From CAVZMI01 sp050011775 (lineage in GTDB: Bacteria > Bacteroidota > Ignavibacteria > UBA10030 > CAVZMI01), in contig JBEKIL010000002.1 of NCBI GenBank assembly GCA_050011775.1, positions 62,001 through 126,000 of the forward strand: 64,000 nt of DNA, written 5' to 3'. Position 1 is the first letter of the stretch; every line of letters starts with the position of its first letter. The translations under genes and the position numbers were made by a program. Below, in pieces: positions 43,746 to 53,603 of the stretch. Below the pieces are notes generated by a model. That model made no database searches and was not told the DNA's origin. It saw nothing but the letters and a program-made list of their open reading frames with translations.

Positions 43746-45965
43746 ATGTCTTTTCTCGAACATCTCAATAGTGTTCAACAGCAGGCAGTCCAGGCGATTG
43801 ACGGACCGGTAATGATTGTCGCCGGTGCCGGCAGCGGAAAAACACGCGTTCTAACCTACCGGGTTGCGTTTTGTGTACAATCGGGAATCCGACCGTATGA
43901 AATTCTCGCATTGACATTTACAAATAAAGCGGCGAAGGAGATGAAATCGCGCATTATCAACCTCGTCGGTATACAGAGCCGCGACGTCTGGATGGGGACA
44001 TTTCATTCGATTTTTGCACGGCTTCTCCGCATCGAAGCTGCATACATTGGGTATGATCGGAACTTTACCATATACGATTCTGACGATACTCTGAATGTCA
44101 TCAGAGATGTCATGCGCGCGTTGAACATCTCGACACAGCAATTTCATCCAAATGCCATCCGTTCGCGCATCAGCGGCGCAAAGAACTCGCTCATTGATCC
44201 GATCGAATTTACTAATCGTGCGGGAGATCTTTTTGAAGAAAAGACGGCACAGGTGTACACGGCGTATGAAAAGCGGCTGCATGAAATGAATGCGATGGAC
44301 TTCGACGATTTGATTGTCCGCCCCATCGGGCTCTTTGAACACCATCAAAACATCCTTGAAAAATATCAACACCGGTTTAAATATATTTCCATCGATGAAT
44401 ATCAGGATACAAATCGTGCGCAGTATCGTCTCATCAATCTTCTTGCAGCAAAATTCCGGAATATCTGCGTTGTCGGTGATGATGCACAGAGCATCTATGC
44501 ATTTCGTGGAGCCGATATTCGGAATATTCTTGATTTCGAGAAGGACTATCCGGATTGTCGGATGTTCCGTCTTGAACAAAACTATCGCTCGACAAAAACT
44601 ATCCTTGCAGCTGCCGGTGGTGTGATAAAGAATAACAAACGGCAGATCCGAAAAACTCTGTGGACCGAGAACCCCGAAGGGGAACCGATTACGCTGCTCG
44701 AGTGTGAAGATGAGAAAGAGGAGGGAATCCGGATTGTGCACAATCTTCAGCACGATGGCCAGAAATATAAAATTAGCTTTAACCAGATTGCGGTGCTGTA
44801 CCGTACCAATGCTCAATCACGGTCAATTGAAGACGCAATGCGCCGGGCAGGGATTCCATATGTTATTGTAGGCGGCGTGGAATTCTATCGCAGAAAAGAA
44901 ATCAAGGATGTCCTCGCTTATCTTCGGGTTATCGCTAACCCGAAGGATGAGGAGAGTCTGTTGCGAATTATCAACACTCCAACACGCGGTATAAGTCAGC
45001 AGACCGTTGCACGGTTTCGCGAGGCGGCAATAGCGCATCGGTGTGATCTTTTTACGATACTATCGCGCGTCGAAAATATTTCCGACCTTTCCGATCGAGC
45101 ACGTACCGCAGTGCAGCGTTTTTCACAGATGATTTCAAAATATATCGGAATGAAGACACAGATGTCGGCAAGCGAGCTGGCGCGGTCTGTCGTCGATGAT
45201 ATCGGTATCCTGCAGGAGTTGAAAAGGGAAGGGACTCCCGAAGCTATCGTACGCTGGGAAAACATACAGGAACTACTTTCGGCTATCACGGAATATTGTG
45301 CCGAAAAACCATCCGCCACACTTGAGAATTTCCTGGAAGAGGTTTCGCTCATCGCCGATGTCGACCGATGGGATGATCAACGGAACACAGTTACACTCAT
45401 GACCCTGCATGCAGCTAAAGGATTGGAATTCCCGGTGGTGTTTGTTGCCGGACTTGAAGAAGGACTTTTTCCGATTTCTGTAGCGTCTATGGATCAGTCG
45501 GAGATCGAAGAAGAACGGCGCCTGTTTTATGTCGGCATCACACGCGCGATGAAAAAACTTTATCTTTCCTATGCCCATACGCGGTATCGTTTTGGATCGA
45601 TGAGCTTCCAGGCTCGCTCGCGGTTCGTCGACGAAGTGGATGAAGGCCTTGTCGAGAAAGAAATCCGCCATACACGTCCGCCGAAAAGCGAACAAAAACC
45701 GGCCGCGATATTATTGAGAAAGCCGCAACACCGGCGATCACATACTGCCGACCAGACCTATAATGATGTCCACCCTGATTATGAAAATGAAAGTCAGGAA
45801 TCCGTCGATCTTCATGTCGGAGTTCGTGTAGTTCACGATGCATTTGGTGAGGGAAGAATTGTGTCGTTGTCTGGAAAAGGTGAAAATGCTCGGGCAAGCG
45901 TTGCCTTCGATAGCGTCGGATTAAAACAACTGCTTATTAAGTATGCAAACCTTCGCATCGTATGA
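43746..45965 (+). CDS. pcrA: UvrD/PcrA-type superfamily 1 DNA helicase
   Basis: 739 residues from the ATG preceded by GGAGG; an upstream in-frame GTG is less likely. Motif I is AGAGSGKTR, motif II IDEYQDTNRAQY, motif III VGDDAQSIYAFRGA, and motif VI FYVGITRAMKKLYL. The C-terminal region ends in a Tudor-like tail (VRVVHDAFGEGRIVSL) that binds RNA polymerase in PcrA/UvrD. It unwinds DNA 3' to 5' in repair. Its stop overlaps the next start (ATGA). Confidence 0.96.
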   Translation: MSFLEHLNSVQQQAVQAIDGPVMIVAGAGSGKTRVLTYRVAFCVQSGIRPYEILALTFTNKAAKEMKSRIINLVGIQSRDVWMGTFHSIFARLLRIEAAYIGYDRNFTIYDSDDTLNVIRDVMRALNISTQQFHPNAIRSRISGAKNSLIDPIEFTNRAGDLFEEKTAQVYTAYEKRLHEMNAMDFDDLIVRPIGLFEHHQNILEKYQHRFKYISIDEYQDTNRAQYRLINLLAAKFRNICVVGDDAQSIYAFRGADIRNILDFEKDYPDCRMFRLEQNYRSTKTILAAAGGVIKNNKRQIRKTLWTENPEGEPITLLECEDEKEEGIRIVHNLQHDGQKYKISFNQIAVLYRTNAQSRSIEDAMRRAGIPYVIVGGVEFYRRKEIKDVLAYLRVIANPKDEESLLRIINTPTRGISQQTVARFREAAIAHRCDLFTILSRVENISDLSDRARTAVQRFSQMISKYIGMKTQMSASELARSVVDDIGILQELKREGTPEAIVRWENIQELLSAITEYCAEKPSATLENFLEEVSLIADVDRWDDQRNTVTLMTLHAAKGLEFPVVFVAGLEEGLFPISVASMDQSEIEEERRLFYVGITRAMKKLYLSYAHTRYRFGSMSFQARSRFVDEVDEGLVEKEIRHTRPPKSEQKPAAILLRKPQHRRSHTADQTYNDVHPDYENESQESVDLHVGVRVVHDAFGEGRIVSLSGKGENARASVAFDSVGLKQLLIKYANLRIV

Positions 45966-47671
45966 TTATGACGCATCGACTCTTTCGCACAAAAAATATA
46001 GAGTCAATTCTTAAATCGGCTGAAGAACCTGAGCATCAACTTCGCAGATCGCTAGGTGTTGTCAGCCTCACGGCGCTCGGTATCGGTGCCATCATCGGTG
46101 CCGGAATTTTTGCCGCTACCGGAAGCGCGGCGGCAGGAAGTCCAGACCATCTCGGTGCAGGTCCTGCAATAATACTCTCATTCGTCGTCACTGCAATTGC
46201 GTGTGGATTTGCTGCTTTATGTTATGCCGAATTCTCTTCGATGCTGCCGATCTCGGGAAGCGCATATACGTATTCGTATGCCTCGTTTGGCGAACTTATT
46301 GCATGGGTGATTGGATGGGATTTGATTCTGGAATATGCCGTAGGGAATATTGCCGTCGCGGTAAGCTGGTCGGGGTATTTTGTCAGCCTTCTCTCGGGAT
46401 TTGGAATTCATCTTCCGGCATGGGCCTCGTTGAACTATAACACGATGCTGAATGCCGTGATGGAAGGTCCCGGAAGAACCCCGGAAATGCTCGCTGCGGC
46501 CCACACAGCACTCGACTCTGCACCACAGGTGTTCGGAATCCCGATTATTATCAATGTTCCTGCGGTTTTTATAGTTACTGTAATCACGATTATCCTGGTC
46601 CTCGGAATTCGTGAAAGTGCTGCACTGAATTCCTTCATTGTCGTTTTGAAAATTCTTATTGTTGGATTTTTTATTGCCATCGGGATATTTTACGTCAAAC
46701 CGGAGAACTGGATACCCTTTGCCCCGAACGGATGGAACGGTGTAATGACCGGAGCCGCATTAGTTTTCTTTGCCTATATCGGATTTGATGCGGTCACAAC
46801 AACGGCAGAAGAGGCACGAAATCCGCAGCGCGATATACCACGGAGCATGATTCTCTCGCTTGTCATATGTACAATATTGTACATTGGAATTGCATTGGTG
46901 CTGACCGGGCTCGTTCCCTCGCTATCCCTGAATGTCAGCGATCCGCTGGCATTCGCATTACACCAACATAACCTGGATTGGGCGTCAGGAATCATATCGT
47001 TCGGTGCGGTAATCTCCATGACCGCTGTGATTCTCGTTTTTCAGCTCGGACAGCCGCGTATTTTTTTCTCGATGTCGCGTGACGGACTTCTTCCACCTGC
47101 ATTTGCCAAAGTCCATCCCCGGTTCAAAACACCTTATATTCCGACGATTCTTACCGGATTGTTTGTTGCAATCCCCGCAGCGTTCCTCGATATCACGGCT
47201 GCAGTCGAGTTCACCAATATTGGTACACTCTTTGCTTTTGTGCTTGTCTGTGCAGGTGTGATTATCCTTCGGAAAACGCGGCCCGACTGCATGCGCAAGT
47301 TCCGGACGCCATGGGTTCCGGTTATCCCTATTCTTGGAATTCTTTCCTGTCTCTATCTTATGATCAGTCTTCCGTGGATCACATGGATGCGATTTTTCTT
47401 CTGGCTTTTCTTAGGGACGAATATTTATTTCCTCTATGGCATCGAGCACAGCAAACTTTCCGGAGAAACTTCACCGGACAGCCGCCGGCTTCTTCTCCGG
47501 ATTCGTGCGGCATTGCTGGGGGTTGATCTGATATCCCTGATCTATCTGTATTTCCTTCTTCGGGAGGGCAACAGGGCAGTCGTAACTGTCTTCGAGTACT
47601 TCTTCTTTATACTTCTTATTCTTTTTTCGGGCGGCCTACTTCGGAAGCTGTTTCGGGTCAGCAAGCCGTAA
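45962..47671 (+). CDS. APC family amino acid permease (cationic amino acid transporter type)
   Basis: 569 residues with twelve to fourteen helices. It begins with LRRSLGVVSLTALGIGAIIGAG, the APC helix-1 unwinding motif, and GYFVSLLSGFGIHLPAWASL plus FFAYIGFDAVTTTAEEARNP match the CAT/YfnA branch. It would import amino acids by H+ or Na+ symport. It is translationally coupled to pcrA by ATGA overlap, an arrangement without obvious functional logic. Confidence 0.93.
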   Translation: MIMTHRLFRTKNIESILKSAEEPEHQLRRSLGVVSLTALGIGAIIGAGIFAATGSAAAGSPDHLGAGPAIILSFVVTAIACGFAALCYAEFSSMLPISGSAYTYSYASFGELIAWVIGWDLILEYAVGNIAVAVSWSGYFVSLLSGFGIHLPAWASLNYNTMLNAVMEGPGRTPEMLAAAHTALDSAPQVFGIPIIINVPAVFIVTVITIILVLGIRESAALNSFIVVLKILIVGFFIAIGIFYVKPENWIPFAPNGWNGVMTGAALVFFAYIGFDAVTTTAEEARNPQRDIPRSMILSLVICTILYIGIALVLTGLVPSLSLNVSDPLAFALHQHNLDWASGIISFGAVISMTAVILVFQLGQPRIFFSMSRDGLLPPAFAKVHPRFKTPYIPTILTGLFVAIPAAFLDITAAVEFTNIGTLFAFVLVCAGVIILRKTRPDCMRKFRTPWVPVIPILGILSCLYLMISLPWITWMRFFFWLFLGTNIYFLYGIEHSKLSGETSPDSRRLLLRIRAALLGVDLISLIYLYFLLREGNRAVVTVFEYFFFILLILFSGGLLRKLFRVSKP

Positions 47672-47676
47672 ATACT

Positions 47677-47700
47677 GTAGGTCGACTCTCCGAGTCGACC
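47677..47700. repeat. Solo REP with GTAG foot
   Basis: GTAG followed by stem GTCGACTC/GAGTCGAC with loop TCC. It is the same as the first REP inside the RAYT gene at 25481 except for the 3-base loop. It sits 6 bases after the permease stop. Confidence 0.9.
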
Positions 47701-47787
47701 TTAGACACAAGAAGTCGGGAGACTCCGTCCCGTAATAGCGGAATGATACCTCGACTGATGTCGGGAGTCTTGCCCGGCAAATTTCCA

Positions 47788-47831
47788 GGGAATCGAGAGC
47801 GATACAGCAAAAACTCCGCGATTCCCTTTTT
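47788..47831 (+). terminator. Terminator after permease gene
   Basis: Stem GGGAATCG/CGATTCCC (47788-47795 and 47819-47826) with a 23-base loop and a following run of five T. Confidence 0.7.
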
Positions 47832-47853
47832 GTATTCTTCTTACCTGTGATTA

Positions 47854-48222
47854 TTATTTCGGCTGTTCTTGTGTCTCCTGCTCTTTCTTTGAGGCTATGA
47901 AATAATAGATCACAAGAGCGAGACCGGCGAAGAGAAAAATCACTCCGGCAATGATCGATTCATCGACGTTGTATACGGTACGTAAGAAATTGCCTACGAT
48001 GATCGCGAGACCGATTGCGACAATGATGATACCCCACTTTAATGAGGCAAGCGGTGATTGGACTCTGAACGCACGACGTGCAATCGATTGTATCTGTTCG
48101 GGGGAGAAGCCCTTCTCGAGCATCGCCATACGTTCCCTGTGTTTGGATGTGATGCCAAAATAGAACATAAGACCAATAAGAATGAAAAATGTAATTGGGA
48201 TCAATAATTCGAATCCACCCAT
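47854..48222 (-). CDS. Small DUF6249-type membrane protein
   Basis: 122 residues with three hydrophobic helices (about 5-25, 62-80, 88-108). After helix 1, the segment KHRERMAMLEKGFSPEQI is typical of a family often next to ECF sigma factors. Here it is divergent from the sigma factor at 48348 with a 125-base gap. It could be part of the same stress regulon; function unknown. Confidence 0.75.
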   Translation of the reverse strand: MGGFELLIPITFFILIGLMFYFGITSKHRERMAMLEKGFSPEQIQSIARRAFRVQSPLASLKWGIIIVAIGLAIIVGNFLRTVYNVDESIIAGVIFLFAGLALVIYYFIASKKEQETQEQPK

Positions 48223-48347
48223 AATATACCTCCGTTTTGAAAGGATTTCTGTGGCTAAGTTATTTGACTACTACTTTTATAAATTTGTTTCATTTTTTTT
48301 CTGAAACAATAAGATTAAATTGATGGTCAAAGGGAATAGAACACTAT

Positions 48348-48932
48348 ATGATCCAATCTGACCGGGAACTGATAGCTGAGATACAGTCCGGCAAGATCGA
48401 AAGTTTTCGAATTCTTGTCGAACGACATAAAGACCGTGCGTTTACTCTCGCAGTCCGGCTGTTGAAACAGCGGGCTGATGCAGAGGAAGCGCTGCAGGAT
48501 GCCTTTCTCCGCGCGTTCCAGGGGCTCGAAGATTTTCGCGGCGATGCAAAATTCAATACATGGTTATATCGAATTCTGTATAATGTATGTATGACACGTC
48601 TCGGAAGGGCGAAACCCGAGGCTGAACAGTACTCTTTTCAGGAAGAGGAAAGAGAAGAATTTACAATGCAGATAGCTACAGGCGATTCCCTCCCCGATGA
48701 ATTGCTCGAGCAAAACGAATTCATAACATTAATTTCACGTGAAATTGATCAAATGCCGGAACATTACAGATTGATTCTTACGCTTTATTATATAGAAGAA
48801 TTGTCCTATGAAGAAATGAGCGATGTGCTTCAACTTCCGCTCGGGACAATCAAGACGCATCTTTTTCGGGGAAGGACATTACTCCGTTCCATTGTGATCG
48901 AGAAATACTATCCGGAGGTAAAAACTGTATGA
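48348..48932 (+). CDS. ECF RNA polymerase sigma factor
   Basis: 194 residues. Region 2 is FRILVERHKDRAFTLAVRLL through AEEALQDAFLRAFQGLEDF; region 4 is MPEHYRLILTLYYIEELSYEEM and LPLGTIKTHLFRGRTLL. It ends overlapping the start of a zinc-finger anti-sigma gene, the usual pair. It directs a specific regulon, probably envelope stress. The target promoter is not evident, though the divergent DUF6249 gene is a candidate. Confidence 0.93.
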   Translation: MIQSDRELIAEIQSGKIESFRILVERHKDRAFTLAVRLLKQRADAEEALQDAFLRAFQGLEDFRGDAKFNTWLYRILYNVCMTRLGRAKPEAEQYSFQEEEREEFTMQIATGDSLPDELLEQNEFITLISREIDQMPEHYRLILTLYYIEELSYEEMSDVLQLPLGTIKTHLFRGRTLLRSIVIEKYYPEVKTV

Positions 48933-49501
48933 ACCATTTGAGCAACGACGAGCTCAATGAATTGATCGATGGCAGGTTGACGAATTCAAAAAAAGAACAG
49001 GTACTCGGACATCTTCAGCAATGCCCGTTATGTTCCTCTGCCTATCGTCAGTTCGTAATTATCGACCGGGGTGCACGACGTCAACCTCTGGAAACAACGA
49101 ACATCATGTTTGTAGAAAATGTCATGAGGAAACTTATCCCCGACGCATCACAGAAACAGCATTCTCGGTTCGAACGAATCCTGAAATATTGTGCGAATCT
49201 TTTTGCTCTTTTGATTGTGGCGTTTATGGCGTATGGAGTGTATTCATTAGGGAGTCATTTTATACCGGGTGCAAAACCAATCATCCCGCAAATTGTAGGT
49301 TCATCAGATCTCTCGACAGTCAGGGACGCAATCGGCGGATGGTGGAGTTCTTCGAGTGCACTAGTCCAGAAGTATCTGACGACACTTGCTCCGAATGGGA
49401 GACTGCCGCTCTGGGTCTATGGGTTATGGTCGATAATAATGATAGTTGTCATCGAAAAGATTGCCGGGAAGCGAATACGTCATGTGAGTCCGCTCAGATA
49501 A
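48929..49501 (+). CDS. Membrane anti-sigma factor with zf-HC2 domain
   Basis: 190 residues. The N-terminus has the zinc-binding HxxxCxxC motif (GHLQQCPLC) of anti-sigma ZAS domains, with the preceding LSNDELNELIDGRL. Two transmembrane helices follow (LFALLIVAFMAYGVYSLGS and WVYGLWSIIMIVVIEKIAG) with a periplasmic loop between. Its ATG overlaps the sigma stop (ATGA), so the pair is co-translated and this protein should hold the sigma factor inactive at the membrane. Confidence 0.9.
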   Translation: MNHLSNDELNELIDGRLTNSKKEQVLGHLQQCPLCSSAYRQFVIIDRGARRQPLETTNIMFVENVMRKLIPDASQKQHSRFERILKYCANLFALLIVAFMAYGVYSLGSHFIPGAKPIIPQIVGSSDLSTVRDAIGGWWSSSSALVQKYLTTLAPNGRLPLWVYGLWSIIMIVVIEKIAGKRIRHVSPLR

Positions 49502-49709
49502 TGAGATGCGGTGCCGGAGTGTCTATTGAATTACTTTGTCATGCGATATCAGGATGTACGTACGAATTCCCGCCGGCTTGCCACGGTATTCGCGCTCAAT
49601 ACCGATAAGACGCCGCATAGAACGGTGTTTCCTGTTTTTAGAAAAAGATCCGGAAGAACTCACTCCAGGTTTCCATAAAACCTCTAGAAGCTAAAATCGA
49701 AAAAATTTT

Positions 49710-50828
49710 TCAGACTCCGAGTACCTTCAAATAATAATTTTCATACTGATCGACAATATTTTTGACGGCGAACTGTCCGGCACGTTTACGGCATGCCGCG
49801 GCAAAGAGTGCATGTTTTTGTTCGTTTGTCAAAAGTTCAATTGCATATCGTGCCATCCGGTCGGTGTCTCCAATCTCAGCAATGTAGCCGGTTTCTCCAT
49901 GCAGCTGAAGTTCAGGCAATCCGCCGACGCTTGTGGAGATCACGGGCACTTCACATGCCATTGCTTCAAGGGCCGATAGGCCGAAACTCTCGGATTGACT
50001 CGGCATAAGAAAGAGATCGGATGCCGAAAGGATTTCGACAAGTTCCAATTGCTTCCCAAGGAATTTTACAAGATCTATAATCCCCAGCTCGCGGCATAAT
50101 ATTTCACAGTTGGAACGATCCGGGCCGTCGCCCACCAGTAATAATTTTGACGGAATTTTTTTACGGACCTGATCGAAGATTTTTATGACATCGGGAACAC
50201 GTTTCACCGTTCGGAAATTCGAAGTATGGACAAGCACCTTTTCGCCGTTGGGCGCCATTTGTTCTCTGAAATGACACGACTGGATTCTATGATACTTTTC
50301 CATATCGACAAAATTAGGTATGACTTCGATTTCTTTATCGATCCCGTAGTTGGTCATCGTCTTTTCACGCAGGAATCGGGAAACCGCGGTAACGCCGTCG
50401 CTCTGTTCGATGCTGAATTTCATGACAGGCAGGAAACTTGGTTCGAGGCCGACCAGGGTAATATCCGTCCCGTGGAGTGTCGTGATGAGCTTCGGTTTAT
50501 TGTTGCCCAGTACCGTCTTTGCCAAAAAACCGCTTGTGGCATGTGGTATCGCATAATGGACATGGAGAAGATCGAGTTTCTCGAATTTTGCCACCTCGAT
50601 CATTTTACTTGCAAGCGATAGAGTGTATAGTGGAAATTCGAAAAGTGGATAGTTTGCTATCTCCACTTCATGGAAAAAGATATTTTCAATGAATTCGTCG
50701 AGACGGATCGGTATTGCATAACTGATGAAGTGAATTGCATGTCCACGTTTTGCCAGGGCTTTTCCTAATTCTGTTGCTACAACCCCGCTTCCACCATAGG
50801 TAGGATAACAGGTTATGCCGATTTTCAT
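49710..50828 (-). CDS. bshA: N-acetyl-alpha-D-glucosaminyl L-malate synthase (bacillithiol)
   Basis: 372 residues from MKIGITCYPTYGGSGVVATEL, the characteristic BshA N-terminus (GT4 glycosyltransferase, GT-B fold). LLHVHYAIPHATSGFLAK, TTLHGTDITLVG and the C-terminal SQSESFGLSALEAMACEVPV (EX7E motif) agree. It joins UDP-GlcNAc and malate in the first step of bacillithiol synthesis. BshB and BshC are not in this window. Divergent from the YigZ gene. Confidence 0.95.
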   Translation of the reverse strand: MKIGITCYPTYGGSGVVATELGKALAKRGHAIHFISYAIPIRLDEFIENIFFHEVEIANYPLFEFPLYTLSLASKMIEVAKFEKLDLLHVHYAIPHATSGFLAKTVLGNNKPKLITTLHGTDITLVGLEPSFLPVMKFSIEQSDGVTAVSRFLREKTMTNYGIDKEIEVIPNFVDMEKYHRIQSCHFREQMAPNGEKVLVHTSNFRTVKRVPDVIKIFDQVRKKIPSKLLLVGDGPDRSNCEILCRELGIIDLVKFLGKQLELVEILSASDLFLMPSQSESFGLSALEAMACEVPVISTSVGGLPELQLHGETGYIAEIGDTDRMARYAIELLTNEQKHALFAAACRKRAGQFAVKNIVDQYENYYLKVLGV

Positions 50829-50851
50829 GGACTCTCCTTTTATATGGACTT

Positions 50852-51556
50852 GTGAAAAGATACAATTCATCCATGAGAGAAACAAGGTGTTTTGAGCCCG
50901 AGGAAAAATGTTCGTATCTTCCCTTTATGATACCGGATGAATTTTTCACGATCGATAAAGAAGTAGAAAACGAATTGAGAGAAAAAGCATCCCGTTTTCT
51001 CGCGATTGCTTTTCCGGCTGTATCGCGGCAGGAAGCGGAAAACAGGCTTTTTGAAATCCGGAAAAAATATCACGATGCTACACATCACTGCTTTGGCTAT
51101 AAAATTCTTGAGAAGGATCTGATCGAACGAAGCTCCGATGACGGTGAACCCTCGGGAACCGCCGGCAGACCGATTCTCCGGGCGATCGGGAAATTCAAAT
51201 TCTATAACGTATGCGTCGTTGTGAACCGGTGGTTTGGAGGCACAAAACTGGGTACGGGCGGGTTGGCCCGGGCCTACGGCGGTGCGGCATACGGTGCATT
51301 GCAGCATGCGGTTCTCCGACGTTGTGAAACTGGAACTCTGGTTGACGTTCAATTTCCTCATAATATGACGAATGGCGTCATGCATACCATTGCACAATTC
51401 GGAGCGAAGATTCATTCCAACCGTTTTGAAGAAGATGCGACTATTACTGTCCTTCTGCGCAACAAGGATGTTGCTTCATTTACTTCTTCAATCGTCGAAG
51501 CGACGAGGGGAGGAGCACGCGTCAGAGTTGGAACCGAACATATTATTATTGGATGA
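50852..51556 (+). CDS. YigZ/IMPACT family protein
   Basis: 209 to 234 residues depending on start; ATG at 50927 (MIPDEFFTIDKEVE) is favoured because the upstream residues lack family features. UPF0029 motifs are SRFLAIAFPAVSRQEAE, YHDATHHCFGYKI and SSDDGEPSGTAGRPIL, followed by NRWFGGTKLGTGGLARAYG. The C-terminal domain has an EF-G domain IV-like fold. IMPACT proteins act in translation stress control in eukaryotes; the bacterial role is unclear. Confidence 0.92.
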   Translation: MKRYNSSMRETRCFEPEEKCSYLPFMIPDEFFTIDKEVENELREKASRFLAIAFPAVSRQEAENRLFEIRKKYHDATHHCFGYKILEKDLIERSSDDGEPSGTAGRPILRAIGKFKFYNVCVVVNRWFGGTKLGTGGLARAYGGAAYGALQHAVLRRCETGTLVDVQFPHNMTNGVMHTIAQFGAKIHSNRFEEDATITVLLRNKDVASFTSSIVEATRGGARVRVGTEHIIIG

Positions 51557-51566
51557 AGAAAAACAT

Positions 51567-52496
51567 ATGATTCAGACCGTTACAGGATTTACTGTCGGCC
51601 ACTGGACCGACACAGTGAATTGCACAGGATGTACCGTTGTGCTTTGTCCGCCCGCCACTGTTGCAAGCTGCGATGTCCGGGGAAGCTCTCCCGGCTCACG
51701 TGAACTTGCCTTATTGGCGCCGGAAAAGACAATGCAGGAAATCGATGCAATTCTTCTAACGGGGGGAAGCGCGTTTGGACTTGCAGCCGCGGATGGTGTG
51801 ATGAAATTTTTGGAAGAACACAATCGTGGATATGCTACCCCCTGGGCGAGAGTACCTATCGTCCCTGCCGCAGTTGTATTTGATTTGAATCTCGGGAGCT
51901 CGACGGTCAGGCCCGATGCACACGCGGGATATCAAGCGTGTGAGAATGCTTCTACTACAATACTGTGTGGAAATGTCGGTGCTGGCACCGGAGCCACTAT
52001 AGGAAAGTGGGCCGGACACGAAACCTGGATGAAAGGTGGAGTCGGTGCTGCGTTGAGCCGGGAGGGCGACTTGCAGGTAGGAGTAATTGCAGTTGTGAAT
52101 GCTGTCGGTGATGTGATCGATGGACGTGGCGAGATTCTGGCAGGCGCGCGAGCAAACGACGGAACTTTCCTGGCAACCAGAGGTCGGTTTCGTACACTCG
52201 CAAGGAACAGAGTCATACCGGACACAAACACAACGCTCGTAATGATCATGACGAACGCACGACTCACGAAGGTAGAAGTTCTCCGGGTCGCTCAATGTGC
52301 ACATGACGGCATGGCGCGTGCAATTATACCTGTCCATACGTCGTATGATGGCGATATCGCATTTGCTGCAGCCTCGGGATTGGTCAAAGCGTCGGTCGAT
52401 CTCGTAGCTGAAATGGGTGCTGCACTTACTGTTGAATCTATTCGAATAGCCGTTCGTTCTGCTGAGTCGTTACATGGTGTCCGGGGATTGATGTGA
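51567..52496 (+). CDS. P1 family (DmpA-like) autoprocessing peptidase
   Basis: 309 residues from MIQTVTGFTVGHWTD. Family motifs: GSRELALLAPEKTMQEID, LLTGGSAFGLAAADGVM, GNVGAGTGATIGKWAG and KGGVGAA. The probable self-cleavage site is before a Thr in NTTLVMIMTNARLTK, whose new N-terminus would be the nucleophile. Members are DmpA aminopeptidases or endotype hydrolases; the substrate is not predictable. It follows the YigZ gene by 10 bases and is likely co-transcribed. Confidence 0.9.
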   Translation: MIQTVTGFTVGHWTDTVNCTGCTVVLCPPATVASCDVRGSSPGSRELALLAPEKTMQEIDAILLTGGSAFGLAAADGVMKFLEEHNRGYATPWARVPIVPAAVVFDLNLGSSTVRPDAHAGYQACENASTTILCGNVGAGTGATIGKWAGHETWMKGGVGAALSREGDLQVGVIAVVNAVGDVIDGRGEILAGARANDGTFLATRGRFRTLARNRVIPDTNTTLVMIMTNARLTKVEVLRVAQCAHDGMARAIIPVHTSYDGDIAFAAASGLVKASVDLVAEMGAALTVESIRIAVRSAESLHGVRGLM

Positions 52497-52532
52497 ATTA
52501 TGAATAGTGAATTGTGAATGGTGGATGTTGAC

Positions 52533-52600
52533 CCGCTCCGCCGAGCGTCCGCCTCGGCGAGCCGAAGGCGAGACGGGGAGCGAGGCGAGCCTGTCCGCCG
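52533..52600. repeat. GC-rich mosaic repeat, copy 3
   Basis: GTCCGCCTCGGCGAGCCGAA with GGCGAGACGGG (52547-52577) is a variant of the blocks at 170-199 and 4853-4882. The flanks CGCTCCGCCG and AGCGAGGCGAG match copy 2. It fills the gap between the P1 peptidase and the epimerase. Confidence 0.75.
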
Positions 52601-52663
52601 GATTGTTATTCAACATTCGATTGAACCAATAGTGATGGTTTTGTATATTTGGAAGGATGTACT

Positions 52664-53587
52664 GTGCAGGTTTTTATTACCGGCGGTACGGGATATATCG
52701 GTCGTCAGGTAATTCGGGATCTTGTTGCAGGTGGCTGTGGAGTTCGTGCTCTGATTCGTACCGGTTCAGAAGCGAAGCTCCCCCGGGAATGCAGCTCGAA
52801 TATTTCGATCGTTTTCGGGAATATCGAACAGGCCGACTCTCTTCCAGGATTGATGAATGGATGTGATGCAGTAATTCATCTACCGGGGCTCATAAGGGAA
52901 TTTCCACGACGGGGAATAACATTCCGGGGTGTACAATATTACGGATCGAAAAACATCATCGATGAAGCGTGTCGAAGCAAAGTGAAGCGTTTTCTGCTGA
53001 TGAGCGCAAATGGTGTGCGCTCCGATGCCCCGACGGAGTACCAGCGGACGAAATGGATGGCGGAAGAATATCTTAGGCAAAGTTCACTCGAATGGACAAT
53101 CTTCCGTCCTTCGGTAGTCTTCGGCAACGAGAACGAGGGGTATGAAAATTTTGTTGAGGTGTTGATAAACCAGCTCCGCATGATGCCGCTGGTCGTGCCT
53201 GTTCCGGGAAACGGCAGGTTTCTTTTTCAACCGGTTTCGATCAACAATCTTTCAGAAGGATTTCTTAAAAGTTTGCAGCAGCGCGTTGGCATCAGAAAGA
53301 TTTATGAGATCGGTGGAATCGAGAGATTGAGTTACGTTGAAATGCTCGATATCGTAGCCGGACCGTTGAATATACGGAAATGGAAAGTACATCAACCAAT
53401 CCCGATTCTTCGAGTACTTGCAAGAATGTTGGGCAGGTATTCATTTTTTCCGATAACTGAAGACCAGATTATCATGCTTCTCGAGGGGAATGTGACGGAA
53501 CAGGAAGGGGAATTTTTTGAAGATTTTAAAATCAAGCCGATACGATTTTCAGACGTAATGAGACTCTCCCTCGCTTCAATAGCATGA
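52664..53587 (+). CDS. NAD(P)-binding epimerase-like protein (complex I NDUFA9-like SDR)
   Basis: 307 residues from a GTG preceded by GGAAGGA. An atypical extended SDR: Rossmann motif FITGGTGYIG, then SANGVRSDAPTEYQRTKW (YxxxK-like site present as YQRTK), and FRPSVVFGNENEGYENF, matching the NDUFA9-like/YcfI group. These often bind NADPH without clear catalysis; a role in quinone or isoprenoid metabolism is speculative here. Confidence 0.85.
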   Translation: MQVFITGGTGYIGRQVIRDLVAGGCGVRALIRTGSEAKLPRECSSNISIVFGNIEQADSLPGLMNGCDAVIHLPGLIREFPRRGITFRGVQYYGSKNIIDEACRSKVKRFLLMSANGVRSDAPTEYQRTKWMAEEYLRQSSLEWTIFRPSVVFGNENEGYENFVEVLINQLRMMPLVVPVPGNGRFLFQPVSINNLSEGFLKSLQQRVGIRKIYEIGGIERLSYVEMLDIVAGPLNIRKWKVHQPIPILRVLARMLGRYSFFPITEDQIIMLLEGNVTEQEGEFFEDFKIKPIRFSDVMRLSLASIA

Positions 53588-53603
53588 AACAACAGTAGAC
53601 GGT

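Noticed and set aside
43851..44816. 321-residue minus-strand ORF
   Set aside because: Lies wholly antisense to pcrA, whose motifs are complete; no independent coding signal.
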